From Saprospiraceae bacterium (GTDB lineage Bacteria > Bacteroidota > Bacteroidia > Chitinophagales > Saprospiraceae), in the NCBI GenBank assembly GCA_016787415.1, contig JAEUUT010000055.1:1-64000 (forward strand): a DNA stretch of 64,000 bases, in the 5' to 3' direction. Below are positions 27,681-36,191 of the stretch, in pieces. Each line of letters begins with the position of its first letter. The first letter of the stretch is position 1. The position numbers and the translations under genes are program-made. Below the pieces are notes generated by a model that had not been told where the DNA came from, did no database searches, and was given only the letters and a program-made list of their open reading frames with translations.

Positions 27681-29270
27681 ATGAAAAATCTCATCTACAC
27701 CTTTCTGGCACTGCTTTTTATACAGGCATGTATGGCGCCGCGCCATTTCCGGGCCAACTACCGGGATGCCAATGCGCTGATGCACCAGCAGGACAGCCTG
27801 CAACAGAAGCCGTTTCTGAAAGCCCACCTGAAGAACGGAGATGTCTGCATTTTAAAAGACACCTGGAAAGTCGACACCGTGCGCAACATCGTCAGCGGAA
27901 ACGGTTCCAGGTATGATTTCAATCGCCACCTCGTCGAAAAGGGCGAATTGACTGTTGTCATCGACAGTGTGGCCATTTTTGAAACCAATAAAATACTGGA
28001 AAATACGGAAGACGGTCGTATCACCGCTGTCAGTATCATTACGATGATGGATTTGACGCTGGGCGTCATTTGCCTCTCGAATCCGAAGGCCTGCTTCGGC
28101 TCCTGCCCTACTTTTTACATCCACGAAAATGACTTATTCCACTACGCCGATGCGGAAGGGTTTTCCAATGCCATTTCCCCTGCGCTGGAATATGCGGATA
28201 TTGATGCGTTGTACCATGCCTGGCCGGCAAGCGATACGTTTTCGCTGACCATGAAAAATGAAGCGCTGGAAACGCACTGTGTAGAAGATGTGCAACTGCT
28301 GGCCGTTCCCGTGCAGCCGGGAGAAAAGGTGTATCAGAGTCCCGACAATCGTTTTTACAGATGCGACCGCTTGTATCCGCTTTCCAAGGCCACAGCGGCG
28401 GAGGGTAACATTACCGCTCTGCTGTCGGCGGCCGATCTGAGCGAGCGTTTTTCGCCTTCCGATCCGCAAAACCTCCGCAGCAAAGAGGAAGTTTTTCTTG
28501 AATTTGATGCGGAAGACAAGCAGGGCCAACTCGGACTGGTGCTCGATTTCCGTCAGACCCTGATGACGACCTATTTTATATACAACGCGATCGGATACAT
28601 GGGCGATGAAGTGGGCGACGTGTTTGCGCGCCTGGAAACCAGCCCGAGGCTGAAAACAGGCCTGAATGGCATCAAAAAAGAACTCGGCAGCATCGATGTA
28701 TATCAATGGGACGAGCAGCGCGGGGAATGGATTCTGCAAAACAGCCTGTATGAAACGGGGCCAATCGCAGTGAACCGGCAGTTTGTGCCCTTGCGTGCTT
28801 CGCAGCAAAACAGCGAGCGCATCCGCCTGAAAATTGTGCAAAACAAGGGCCTCTGGCGACTCGATTACGCGGCCCTGGCTCGTATTGTGCAGCAGGAACA
28901 GCCCCTGAAAATCGCGCCTTCCACCGTGCTGAACAAAGGCCGCGTGGATGCATCCGCCCTGCACTCGCTGCGTACGGAAGGGAAATACCTTGTCTCCATG
29001 CCAGGCAGTGCATACAAATTGCAGTTTGCGCTGCCGCAAGGTGCGCCGCACTACGAATTGTTCCTGCAATCAAAAGGCTATTACCTCGAATGGATGCGCG
29101 CCCACTGGCTCAAAGACAAAAACCTGCGCAAACTCCGGCAAATGCTCGTGCGCCCCGGCAAATACCTGCGAGACGAAGCGCTGGCCTACAAAGAATACGA
29201 ACAGTACATGGAACAGGAGTTCTGGAACTCAAGAATCGACACCAAAAACTTCTCTGGCTATGAAAAATAG
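27681..29270 (+). CDS. Large lipoprotein of unknown function
   Basis: A 529-residue protein with lipobox LFIQACMAP (Cys15). A notable central motif is 'NPKACFGSCPTFYI' (residues ~135-148) with two close cysteines, which I have seen in uncharacterised Bacteroidota proteins. The N-terminal 110 residues are beta-rich ('GDVCILKDTWKVDTVRN'), the middle and C-terminal parts mixed. The function is unknown; the Cys pair could form a disulphide in the periplasm. The stop overlaps the ATG of the following small lipoprotein gene by 11 bases, so the two are translationally coupled. Confidence 0.75.
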   Translation: MKNLIYTFLALLFIQACMAPRHFRANYRDANALMHQQDSLQQKPFLKAHLKNGDVCILKDTWKVDTVRNIVSGNGSRYDFNRHLVEKGELTVVIDSVAIFETNKILENTEDGRITAVSIITMMDLTLGVICLSNPKACFGSCPTFYIHENDLFHYADAEGFSNAISPALEYADIDALYHAWPASDTFSLTMKNEALETHCVEDVQLLAVPVQPGEKVYQSPDNRFYRCDRLYPLSKATAAEGNITALLSAADLSERFSPSDPQNLRSKEEVFLEFDAEDKQGQLGLVLDFRQTLMTTYFIYNAIGYMGDEVGDVFARLETSPRLKTGLNGIKKELGSIDVYQWDEQRGEWILQNSLYETGPIAVNRQFVPLRASQQNSERIRLKIVQNKGLWRLDYAALARIVQQEQPLKIAPSTVLNKGRVDASALHSLRTEGKYLVSMPGSAYKLQFALPQGAPHYELFLQSKGYYLEWMRAHWLKDKNLRKLRQMLVRPGKYLRDEALAYKEYEQYMEQEFWNSRIDTKNFSGYEK

Positions 29271-29766
29271 ACTCTTTTTCATCTGCATATCGGCCTTGCT
29301 GCTGGTGGGTGGCTGCAAGATTCAAAATGCGCATTACCTCCCTACAAAAGCCAATATTGGCATCAATAGATACGGCTCACATATGGATATTCGGCTGCAA
29401 AGTGGCCGGCGCCTGGTGGGCGAGTTAATCGCCATCGATACGAGCAATATCATCCTGCTGAGGGATTCTCTGTACGGCTGTAAGGTTGTTCCCATCCGGG
29501 ACGTGGCAACATTCCGGCTGACATTTGCACAGCCCAAGGACTACTCGGCGCCACTTGGCATTGGAACCGTCAGTACCCTGTCGCATGGCTACTGGCTGGT
29601 GTTCACATTACCCATCAACCTCATTACAGCAGCGGCCGTTAGTTCTTCCAGCAAAGGATCCGTTACCTACACACAAAGTCATATTTCCCTCCAGGAATTG
29701 CAGATGTTTGCCCGTTTTCCGCAAGGAGTGCCGGAGGGTGTGGGGGTGGAGATGATTGGGTATTAG
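29260..29766 (+). CDS. Small lipoprotein, coupled to the preceding lipoprotein
   Basis: A 168-residue protein starting at ATG 29260 (MKNRLFFICISALLLVGGC; lipobox Cys19). An in-frame ORF from 28948 exists but its upstream part is out of frame with the real gene before it. 'LQSGRRLVGELIAIDTSNI' and 'VVPIRDVATFRL' look like an Sm-like/SH3-type small beta barrel, followed by a hydrophobic stretch (SHGYWLVFTLPINLITAAAV) that could be a membrane segment. The family is not recognised; the job is probably joined to that of the 27681 gene. Confidence 0.7.
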   Translation: MKNRLFFICISALLLVGGCKIQNAHYLPTKANIGINRYGSHMDIRLQSGRRLVGELIAIDTSNIILLRDSLYGCKVVPIRDVATFRLTFAQPKDYSAPLGIGTVSTLSHGYWLVFTLPINLITAAAVSSSSKGSVTYTQSHISLQELQMFARFPQGVPEGVGVEMIGY

Positions 29767-29814
29767 TATGTTTTTTATCTCGTCAGGTGTTCCACAAAGC
29801 CCAGGCCGGCCAAT

Positions 29815-29911
29815 ACTTCGATATTCGGTGTTCGGTGTTCGGTGTTCGGTGTTCGGTGTTCGTTATTTAAAAAATATCGAACACCGAATATCGAACGCCG
29901 AACACCGAAGT
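29815..29911. repeat. Word-array palindrome, GTGTTCG family
   Basis: The left arm (29815-29862) holds five copies of GTGTTCG, and the right arm (29876-29911) holds GAACACC/GAACGCC copies. The loop is short and AT-rich (TTATTTAAAAAATA). It is part of the 485-bp gap 29767-30251, which also has a lone TACTCTACGC at 29961 (a core word of other families) and the MITE-like element that follows. Confidence 0.88.
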
Positions 29912-29991
29912 AAAGTATAAATGATTGATTGTAATAAGTTTATGCTGGTCACGGCAAGGGTACTCTACGCTGGCGCGCAGGCTGTCTCACA

Positions 29992-30158
29992 CTAAGAGTA
30001 TGTTGAGATTTCTCTGCCGAGGCGAAAACAGGAAAATTTTATTTCCAGCGAGGCAAATTTCGCAGTCGGATGCGGGCTATCCAGCGAGAAATTTAACGAA
30101 ACTGCAAATAAAATTTTTCGTTTGCAGCCCGGCAAGAGAAATCTCAACATACTCTTAG
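29992..30158. mobile_element. MITE-like element with 24-bp perfect terminal inverted repeats
   Basis: The ends 29992-30015 and 30135-30158 are perfect reverse complements over 24 bases (outer CTAAGAGTATGTTGAGAT). Inside, a second pair (AAAATTTTATTT near 30033 and AAATAAAATTTTTCG near 30106) gives a deeper stem, and CCAGCGAG occurs twice (30045, 30081). No ORF fits in 167 bp. I see no clear target-site duplication. It could be a non-autonomous transposon or a structured RNA element. Confidence 0.6.
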
Positions 30159-30251
30159 CCTGAGCGGCGCTGGCGCGGCCAATCGGGGTAAGGGTTGAAC
30201 AACCAATGTGCGGCGACCTAAGCGGTGGGAAAAAAACAAGTGTACTTACAA

Positions 30252-30881
30252 CTACAGTTTGGAATATCTGTAATACGAATTATTAATAGCGATCGTATCC
30301 CCTGCCTGCAAACCAAACTGGTTCCTGCGTTGGCTAATTTGTGTAGCAGCATCTGCTGGCAGGTCAAAAGAAACATCCATAGGAGAATAGTCGACGCTCA
30401 TGGGGTCTGGATGCCAGGAATGATGCAAGGTCAGCAGCGAAAGCCGGATATTGTTGTTATCGGTATCCAGCAGGTATTTGATGGCAACTGTTCCAATATT
30501 AACCGACAGGACATTGTCATTGAGTGTATAGTTCAGTACCGTGTCAGAAGGCATGATATTCAGGTTATCAAAAAAAGTAACTTTTACCGTATGATCGTCC
30601 AAAAGTTCCAATTGCTCGATCTCAAATTCGGTAGTATTGATGTCGAGTATGTCTTTCAGGATGCCGTCGTAGGCAGTATAATTACCAGAGGCAGAAATTT
30701 CCTGAAAGGAGGTGGCTGTTAGAACGTAAAATTTGGTGGCCCGAAAATCGAGTTCCTGGTATTGGTAGGTGGTAGGGAAAGTGAGTGGTTCCTGATCTTC
30801 TTCAGGGTTGCAACTGTATTGCAATATAGCAGATAAAAACAACCAGCATAACAGAATAGTACTTTTGCTTGAGAAACACAT
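30252..30881 (-). CDS. Lipoprotein of unknown function
   Basis: A 209-residue protein. I start it at the second Met (MCFSSKSTILLCWLF); lipobox LQYSCNPEED gives Cys near 23. The body is beta-rich, with 'LDFRATKFYVLTATSFQEIS', 'HTVKVTFFDNLN' and 'GTVAIKYLLDTDNNNIRLSLL', similar in feel to lipocalin-like or DUF4595-type periplasmic proteins; I do not claim a family. The base composition is more AT-rich than neighbours, which may point to a younger gene. Confidence 0.65.
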   Translation of the reverse strand: MCFSSKSTILLCWLFLSAILQYSCNPEEDQEPLTFPTTYQYQELDFRATKFYVLTATSFQEISASGNYTAYDGILKDILDINTTEFEIEQLELLDDHTVKVTFFDNLNIMPSDTVLNYTLNDNVLSVNIGTVAIKYLLDTDNNNIRLSLLTLHHSWHPDPMSVDYSPMDVSFDLPADAATQISQRRNQFGLQAGDTIAINNSYYRYSKL

Positions 30882-31046
30882 TTTACGGTAAATAAGCATG
30901 TCGTTTTGTATTTAAATGGTGTGAATAATGCACAAACCTATATATCAGACCTAAAAAGGAACTGTCAATCTAGCCCAGGCCCCATGACAACAAGTATTCG
31001 CAGCATCTCTCCAAGAAAGCGTTGCAAGAAGTATCCGTTACAGCAC

Positions 31047-31080
31047 AAAAAAAGCCGGGCGCCTTTTTACGACGCCCGGC
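31047..31080 (-). terminator. Intrinsic terminator, minus strand
   Basis: On the minus strand, GCCGGGCG and CGCCCGGC form an 8-bp GC stem followed by TTTTTTT. It is about 300 bases past the stop of the second cytochrome c peroxidase gene, so it would end either that transcript or a separate small RNA from 31081-31300. Confidence 0.8.
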
Positions 31081-31386
31081 CAGGTTGTGCAGGGTATATC
31101 GAACTCCGAGAGTCCGGGTACTTTGGGATAAAAGTCACACTTGGGAAACGTGAGGGTACGCGCTTAACTGGGATCCGCTCATTGGTTTCTCCGACTTATA
31201 CAAGGGAGCACTGTAATTATGGTTGCTGCAAAGGTCGCGCAGCCGAACGGCTTGTTTTTATTGATTTTTGCAACAAATACAATTTTATTTATTGGATATG
31301 AGGACAGGATGGCCCGCCGAAGCGGGCCGGGGGACTGAATGGGGCAGATGAAGCGGATTTTTCCCATCCAGTCTCACAAAGCCTAC
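31081..31386 (-). other. Gene-free stretch; possible small structured RNA on the minus strand
   Basis: No convincing gene is present. On the minus strand GTGC/GCAC and GTATA/TATAC could pair across about 100 bases (near 31200 and 31095), giving a rod-like fold just before the terminator at 31047-31080. A GGCCCGC-UUCG-GCGGGCC hairpin (31311-31328), a very stable tetraloop type, lies between this and the peroxidase gene. An RNA of the 6S-like rod shape is one reading; I cannot fold it here. Confidence 0.3.
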
Positions 31387-32553
31387 TTACTTGAAAGGAT
31401 TTGAAAAACGTTTGTCTGTGCGAATAGTCTCATCCGTCAGGGTGTACAAAAATGCGATTAGGTCTTGCTTGGCCGTTTCCGACAAATTCATTCGCTTGGG
31501 TGTTCCGTCGTTGTTTTTTAGCATGGGGCTCAGGTTGGGGTGGTTTTGTACCCCGGAATTGTAATGTTCGACCACCTGTTCGAGCGTCTGGAAGCGGCCG
31601 TCGTGCATGTAAGGCGCAGTGAGTGCGATGTTGCGGAGCGTAGGCACTTTGAAGGTGCCCATATCGCCGGTAGCGCCGCTGATACCGCCCACGCCTTGGT
31701 CGCCGTTCGCTTCGGCATCGAGGCCGTTGCTGGTATTGGACAAGGCGCCTATGGTCATCCGCGAAGAATGGCAGCAAGCGCAGTTTTGAAGGTAAATGGT
31801 TTTACCCCGGTTTTCGCTGGCTGTAAAATCTGAAAAATCAGTCTGGATGTATTCAAAGGGATTTTTGGAAAACGCCTGGTCGAACTTGCTTTGAAACGAT
31901 CCCATAGAATTGACAAAATTGGCGATAGCCTCCGTGATGCGTTTCGGCGTAATGCCTGCATCGCCATAGGCTTTTTCAAACAGCACGGAATAAAAAGGCT
32001 GGCTCTGCACGGCCGCCACAATTTCGCCCATATCCATATTCATTTCCTTCGGATTGCTCATAGATGATATGATCTGCGCTTCTGCCGTTTCGCTGCGGTT
32101 GTCCCAGAAAAAACGGGAAGCCATTTGTCCATTCATATCCGTACCGTATTGCGCTCCAAAACTCACCACCGACGACAGGGGCAGCGAATTTCGCTCGCCC
32201 AATCGGCCAAATACGCCGGGGCTGACCGCCTTGTCGTCGCCAAAACCCAATTCCTGCTTGTGACAACTGGCGCAGGAAATAGTACCGTCTTTAGACAAAT
32301 GCTGGTCATAAAACAGCACCCGACCCAGTACCGCCTTCCGCCGGTCGATGCGCGGACGCTCCACGCCTGCTACCACCATGTTGTACAAAAACTTTGGGTC
32401 GTACACGTCCATTTCGTCGGGCAAAGTCAGGTACTGATCCAGTACGGCTTTTTCTTCCGGCAAATAATCCGACAGAATGACTTCGGGTTTTTTGTGGCAG
32501 GCCATGAACATGGCACAACTCAAAAGGAGCGACAGGAGAACAATTTTTCGCAT
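31387..32553 (-). CDS. Dihaem cytochrome c peroxidase (MauG/CcpA family) lipoprotein, copy 2
   Basis: A 388-residue paralogue of the 26247 gene, with lipobox AMFMACHKK (Cys19) and haem sites CASCH (94-98) and CACCH (258-262). The N-terminal 'LPEEKAVLDQYLTLPDEMD' corresponds to the 'TPEEMQVLSQHLTLPEKPD' of copy 1, and the C-terminal halves are close to identical in many blocks. The extra Cys in the second haem motif (CACCH) is a small difference. Probable peroxide reduction in the periplasm. There is no barrel partner here; a UUCG hairpin and a terminator lie downstream. Confidence 0.9.
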   Translation of the reverse strand: MRKIVLLSLLLSCAMFMACHKKPEVILSDYLPEEKAVLDQYLTLPDEMDVYDPKFLYNMVVAGVERPRIDRRKAVLGRVLFYDQHLSKDGTISCASCHKQELGFGDDKAVSPGVFGRLGERNSLPLSSVVSFGAQYGTDMNGQMASRFFWDNRSETAEAQIISSMSNPKEMNMDMGEIVAAVQSQPFYSVLFEKAYGDAGITPKRITEAIANFVNSMGSFQSKFDQAFSKNPFEYIQTDFSDFTASENRGKTIYLQNCACCHSSRMTIGALSNTSNGLDAEANGDQGVGGISGATGDMGTFKVPTLRNIALTAPYMHDGRFQTLEQVVEHYNSGVQNHPNLSPMLKNNDGTPKRMNLSETAKQDLIAFLYTLTDETIRTDKRFSNPFK

Positions 32554-32618
32554 GGTTCCGAATTTTAGCGGGTGAATATAGGGTAAGATGCAATGAGATG
32601 GATGAATGCTGCAATATT

Positions 32619-32741
32619 AGAGTTATGAGTTATGAGGGATGAGTTATGAGTGTTACGTACGTTACTCTTGGCTTTTCCATTAGAGTAACCAAGAGTAATG
32701 TACATAACACTCATAACTCATCCCTCATAACTCATAACTCT
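32619..32741. repeat. Word-array palindrome, GAGTTATGAG family
   Basis: The arms 32619-32671 and 32689-32741 match at 51 of 53 positions with a 17-base loop. The words are GAGTTATGAG/GAGGGATGAG, with GTTACGTACGTTACTCTTGG towards the loop. It lies between divergent genes and ends 14 bases before the rpsO promoter. Confidence 0.92.
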
Positions 32742-32754
32742 TTTTCCCATTCCC

Positions 32755-32785
32755 TTTGTTACTTCAATCAATCCTCGTACCTTTG
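32755..32785 (+). promoter_or_regulatory. Promoter of rpsO, TTTG-N19-TACCTTTG
   Basis: TTTG at 32755-32758 and TACCTTTG at 32778-32785 fit the Bacteroidota consensus exactly with a 19-base spacer. The start would be near 32792, giving rpsO a leader of about 180 bases that holds the next palindrome. Confidence 0.75.
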
Positions 32786-32848
32786 CCGCGCTAAAATCGG
32801 ATGGATAGGCAAAAACTGCCGTTTGACCCTCTGAAATCCCATTTTGGT

Positions 32849-32964
32849 AATGATGAAGGGGTAATGATGAATGATGAATGATGAACGATGAATATTTTCA
32901 TCCGCACGCATTCCAGACATTCATCATTTATCGTTCATCATTCATCATTCATTTATTCATCATT
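32849..32964. repeat. Word-array palindrome, GATGAATGATGAAC family, in the rpsO leader
   Basis: The left array (32849-32893, AATGATGA/GATGAACGATGAAT) and right array (32919-32964, TTCATCATTTATCGTTCATC) are reverse complements around a 25-base loop. The right arm ends 10 bases before the rpsO ATG, so in the mRNA the hairpin would sit over or next to the ribosome-loading region. Confidence 0.88.
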
Positions 32965-32974
32965 ATAAAGAAAA

Positions 32975-33250
32975 ATGGCAGTCTACTACAACAAAGAGAA
33001 AATCGCCGAGATCGTAAAGCAGTATGCCGGCGACGAAAAAAACACAGGTAACACCGAAGCACAGATCGCCCTGCTCACGTACCGTATCGAAAGCCTGTCG
33101 GCTCACCTGCGTACCAACAAGAAAGACCACTCTACGCGCCGCTCCCTGATCACCATGGTAGGTCAGCGCAAGAGCCTGCTTTCTTACTACGCGAAAAAAG
33201 ACATTTACAAATACCGCGCCCTGATCGAAAAACTCGGTCTGCGTAAGTAA
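32975..33250 (+). CDS. rpsO: 30S ribosomal protein S15
   Basis: A 91-residue protein with the S15 signature: 'GNTEAQIALLTYRIESLSAHL' and 'DHSTRRSLITMVGQRKSLLSYY' then 'YRALIEKLGLRK' at the C-terminus. It binds 16S rRNA in the platform of the small subunit. The order rpsO then pnp is the classical one. The leader (about 180 bases) carries a long hairpin, and the gene has a strong intrinsic terminator at 33261-33327. In other bacteria S15 represses its own translation; whether it does so here is open. Confidence 0.98.
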   Translation: MAVYYNKEKIAEIVKQYAGDEKNTGNTEAQIALLTYRIESLSAHLRTNKKDHSTRRSLITMVGQRKSLLSYYAKKDIYKYRALIEKLGLRK

Positions 33251-33260
33251 GCGAAATGCA

Positions 33261-33327
33261 AAGTCGTCCGTACGAAATCGCCGATCTGCCAGTGCAGCAA
33301 GGTATTTCGTTGCGGACGACTTTTTTG
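33261..33327 (+). terminator. Intrinsic terminator of rpsO
   Basis: AGTCGTCCG(T)ACGAAAT pairs with ATTTCGT(TG)CGGACGACT, followed by TTTTTTG and a second T-run. It ends most rpsO transcripts before pnp. Confidence 0.9.
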
Positions 33328-33556
33328 TTTTTTTTACTCCACACGCCAACATGAAAACACCTCTCCTTTATTTATTGCTCCGCCGATAACATGGCACTTT
33401 TGCCATTCAAAATATACAACCTGACTTGAAACGTCGGTTTCATACAGGAATATCATTCATTTTTTACCCGCTCCTGATGTTGTAACGAAGGTGATGCCCG
33501 GGAACAAAATCGGAAGCAGGAACAGTACATTTCAAAAACGGGGACGTTATTTCCCC

Positions 33557-33672
33557 CACACAAAGAGGTGAATAGTGAGTGGTCAGTAGTGAGTAGTGAG
33601 TAGTCAGTGAATAAATCACTACTCACCACTCACCACTCACTACTGACCACTCACTACTCACCTCTTTGTGTG
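33557..33672. repeat. Word-array palindrome, GTGAGTAGTGAGTGG family
   Basis: The left arm 33557-33609 and right arm 33616-33672 are reverse complements (CACACAAAGAGGTGAATAG outside, then GTGAGTGGTCAGTAG words) with a loop of only ~6 bases. It lies between rpsO and pnp. The rest of the 520-bp gap (33328-33556 and 33673-33770) shows no gene. Confidence 0.92.
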
Positions 33673-33770
33673 ATTTTTTCGGTTTTTGAAACTGTTGCCT
33701 GCTACATTCGGCAAAAGTTCCGGCAAACAGCCAGTTGTACAACGAAAAGGAGCACAAATGCTCTTTACAT

Positions 33771-36074
33771 ATGGGAAAACAAATCCCGCTCCGTACCACG
33801 TTCAACCTCCCGGATGGACGTGAAATCGCGCTCGAAACCGGCAAACTCGCCGCTCAAGCCGATGGCTCCGTTATGCTTCGCATGGGCGACACGATGCTGC
33901 TTTGCACCGTAGTCAGCATGAAAAAAGCAAAAGAAGGCCAGCCTTTTTTCCCGCTTTCTGTGGATTACCAGGAAAAATTTGCGGCAGTAGGCCGTATTCC
34001 TGGCAACTTCTTCCGCCGCGAAAGCAAACTGTCCGACTATGAGGTATTAATCAGCCGCCTGGTCGACCGCGCTCTGCGCCCGCTGTTCCCCGACGGCTAC
34101 ATGAACGAAACGCAGGTGATCATCAACCTGATTTCTGCCGACAAGGACGTAATGCCCGATGCCCTGGCCGGTCTGGCCTGCTCGGCTGCCATGGCCGTGA
34201 GCGATATTCCGCTCGAAGGCTTGTTCTCGGAAGTACGCGTAGCCCGCATCGACGGCAAGTTCGTGATCAACCCAGGCCGCGCCGAACTTGAACACGCCGA
34301 TATGGACTTCATCGTAGCCGCCACCAAACACGATATTACCATGGTGGAAGGTGAGGCCAATGAATGCCAGGAAGAAGAACTGGTGGAAGCCATGAAACTG
34401 GCACACGAAGTGATCAAAGTACAAATTGCTGCTCAGGAACGCCTGGCAGAAATGGTCGGCGAAAAAGCCCTTGTGAAACGTGCACTGCCGGAAATTCCTG
34501 AAAACGAGGAACTGAAAAAACGCATCGAAGCACTCATGTCTGATGACGTTTATGCCCTCGCCCGAAGCGCCTCCAACAAAGATGCCCGCAAAACGCGTAT
34601 CGAGGAAATCAAGGAAGCCACCATCACAAAAGTAACCGAAGAATTTGGCGAAGAAGTGATGGCAGAATGGGGCGCTGCCGCTGATCGCTACTTCGAAAAA
34701 GCCAAAAAACGCATCATCCGCGATGTGGTGCTGAGCGATACCAAACGCCTCGACGGCCGCAAAACCGACGAAATTCGCCCGATCTGGTGCGAAGTGGACT
34801 ACCTGCCCAGCACACACGGCTCTTCCATCTTCACCCGTGGCGAAACGCAGTCGTTGACCTCGCTCACCTTGGGTACCAAAGAAGACCAGGCGCTGATCGA
34901 CACGGCGCTGGATCCGCACGATGAAAAGTTCATCCTGCACTACAATTTCCCGCCGTACAGCACAGGCGAGGTAAAACCCATGCGCGGCCCCGGTCGCCGC
35001 GAAGTTGGGCACGCCAACCTGGCAGGCCGTTCGCTGCGCAAGGTGATGCCCACTGATTTCCCGTACACGGTTCGTCTGGTATCCGACATCCTCGAATCCA
35101 ACGGTTCGTCTTCCATGGCGACGGTATGCGCCGGTACGCTGGCACTGCTCGATGGTGGTGTGAATATCAAAGCCCCGGTGGCCGGTATCGCCATGGGCGC
35201 TATTGCCGACGAAACAGGCCGCATCGCTATCCTCTCCGACATTCTCGGCGATGAAGATGCCCTCGGCGATATGGACTTCAAAGTAACCGGCACTGCCAAA
35301 GGCATTACCGGCACGCAAATGGACATCAAAATCGACGGCATGCCGTACGAAATGCTGACCAAAGCGCTGCTGCAAGCCCGTGCAGGCCGCTTGCATATCC
35401 TTGGTGAAATGGCCAAAGCACTCGCAGAGCCGCGTACCGACCTGAAACCGCACGCACCGCGTGTGATGGAGTTCCGCATCCCGCGCGACTTCATCGGCGC
35501 AGTGATCGGCCCGGGTGGTAAAGTTATACAGGAAATGCAGCGCAATACAGGCACCACTATTTCCATCTCGGAAGACGAACAAGGCGGTATTGTGGCCATT
35601 TTCAGCCCCGATAAAAAAGCCATCGACGCTGCTTACGCACAAATTCAGGGTATCGTATTCATGCCGGAAGTTGGCGCGGTATATGAAGGCGTGGTGGAAG
35701 AACTGGCCGAGTACGGTGCATTTGTCAAATTTAAAGGCAAAACCGGTTTGTTGCACGTTTCCGAATACGATCACCGTCGTATCGAAAACATCGCTGACGT
35801 ACTGAAGGTTGGCGACGCTGTGTCGTTCAAAATCCTCGATGTCGATCCGAAAACCGGCAAGATGAAACTGTCTCGCCGCGCTATCGTAGCCAAACCTGAC
35901 GGCACCATGCCTACCGACGAAGAAAACGCAGCCCGCGCACAACGCGGCGGCGGTGGCGGTGGTGGTCGCGACGGCGGCCGTGGCGGTCGTGACGACCGTC
36001 GTGGCGGTGGCCGCGATGATCGCCGCGGTGGCGGCGGCGGCGGACGCGATGGCGGACGCGGTGGAAGACATTAA
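33771..36074 (+). CDS. pnp: Polyribonucleotide nucleotidyltransferase (PNPase)
   Basis: A 767-residue exoribonuclease that uses phosphate to degrade RNA 3'-to-5'. I start it at the ATG before GKQIPLRTTFNLPDG; 12 more codons are open. The domains are: first RNase PH (~10-145), helical domain, second RNase PH (~310-540, with 'FPPYSTGEVKPMRGPGRREVGH' region), KH (~555-615, 'DFIGAVIGPGGKVIQEMQ') and S1 (~625-695, 'GAVYEGVVEELAEYGAFVKF'). The last ~45 residues are an RGG-type tail of Gly, Arg and Asp, an addition for binding RNA. The downstream terminator is at 36159-36191. Confidence 0.98.
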   Translation: MGKQIPLRTTFNLPDGREIALETGKLAAQADGSVMLRMGDTMLLCTVVSMKKAKEGQPFFPLSVDYQEKFAAVGRIPGNFFRRESKLSDYEVLISRLVDRALRPLFPDGYMNETQVIINLISADKDVMPDALAGLACSAAMAVSDIPLEGLFSEVRVARIDGKFVINPGRAELEHADMDFIVAATKHDITMVEGEANECQEEELVEAMKLAHEVIKVQIAAQERLAEMVGEKALVKRALPEIPENEELKKRIEALMSDDVYALARSASNKDARKTRIEEIKEATITKVTEEFGEEVMAEWGAAADRYFEKAKKRIIRDVVLSDTKRLDGRKTDEIRPIWCEVDYLPSTHGSSIFTRGETQSLTSLTLGTKEDQALIDTALDPHDEKFILHYNFPPYSTGEVKPMRGPGRREVGHANLAGRSLRKVMPTDFPYTVRLVSDILESNGSSSMATVCAGTLALLDGGVNIKAPVAGIAMGAIADETGRIAILSDILGDEDALGDMDFKVTGTAKGITGTQMDIKIDGMPYEMLTKALLQARAGRLHILGEMAKALAEPRTDLKPHAPRVMEFRIPRDFIGAVIGPGGKVIQEMQRNTGTTISISEDEQGGIVAIFSPDKKAIDAAYAQIQGIVFMPEVGAVYEGVVEELAEYGAFVKFKGKTGLLHVSEYDHRRIENIADVLKVGDAVSFKILDVDPKTGKMKLSRRAIVAKPDGTMPTDEENAARAQRGGGGGGGRDGGRGGRDDRRGGGRDDRRGGGGGGRDGGRGGRH

Positions 36075-36114
36075 TAGAGGTGAGAGGCGAGAGGTGAGAG
36101 GTGAGAGGTGAGAG
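36075..36114. repeat. One-sided GTGAGAGG word array
   Basis: Five copies of GAGAGGT(G/C) begin directly after the pnp TAA (TAGAGGTGAGAGGCGAGAGG). No reverse arm follows. Confidence 0.85.
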
Positions 36115-36158
36115 CGTGCCTGACAGATTGATTTTTTTGGAATAATGCGAAATACCAG

Positions 36159-36191
36159 CCGGTTGGGGACTTGTCCTCAGCCGGTTTTTTT
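36159..36191 (+). terminator. Intrinsic terminator of pnp
   Basis: CCGGTTGGGGAC and GTCCTCAGCCGG form a 12-bp stem (with G-T pairs) around a TT loop, followed by TTTTTTT. Confidence 0.88.

Noticed and set aside
28134..29069. 311-codon antisense ORF opposite the 27681 lipoprotein
   Set aside because: Shadow of a lipoprotein gene that has a signal peptide and is coupled to its neighbour.
31090..31140. tRNA-like GAGTTCGATATACCC on the minus strand
   Set aside because: Only the T-arm-like word is present; no acceptor or anticodon stem can be formed around it.
30906..31301. 131-codon plus-strand ORF in the gap before the second peroxidase gene
   Set aside because: It crosses the minus-strand terminator hairpin and has unlikely composition; no similarity to a protein family is seen.
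34047..36071. Long antisense ORF (674 codons) opposite pnp
   Set aside because: Codon-bias shadow of pnp; the translation is rich in His, Phe and Cys with no family resemblance.
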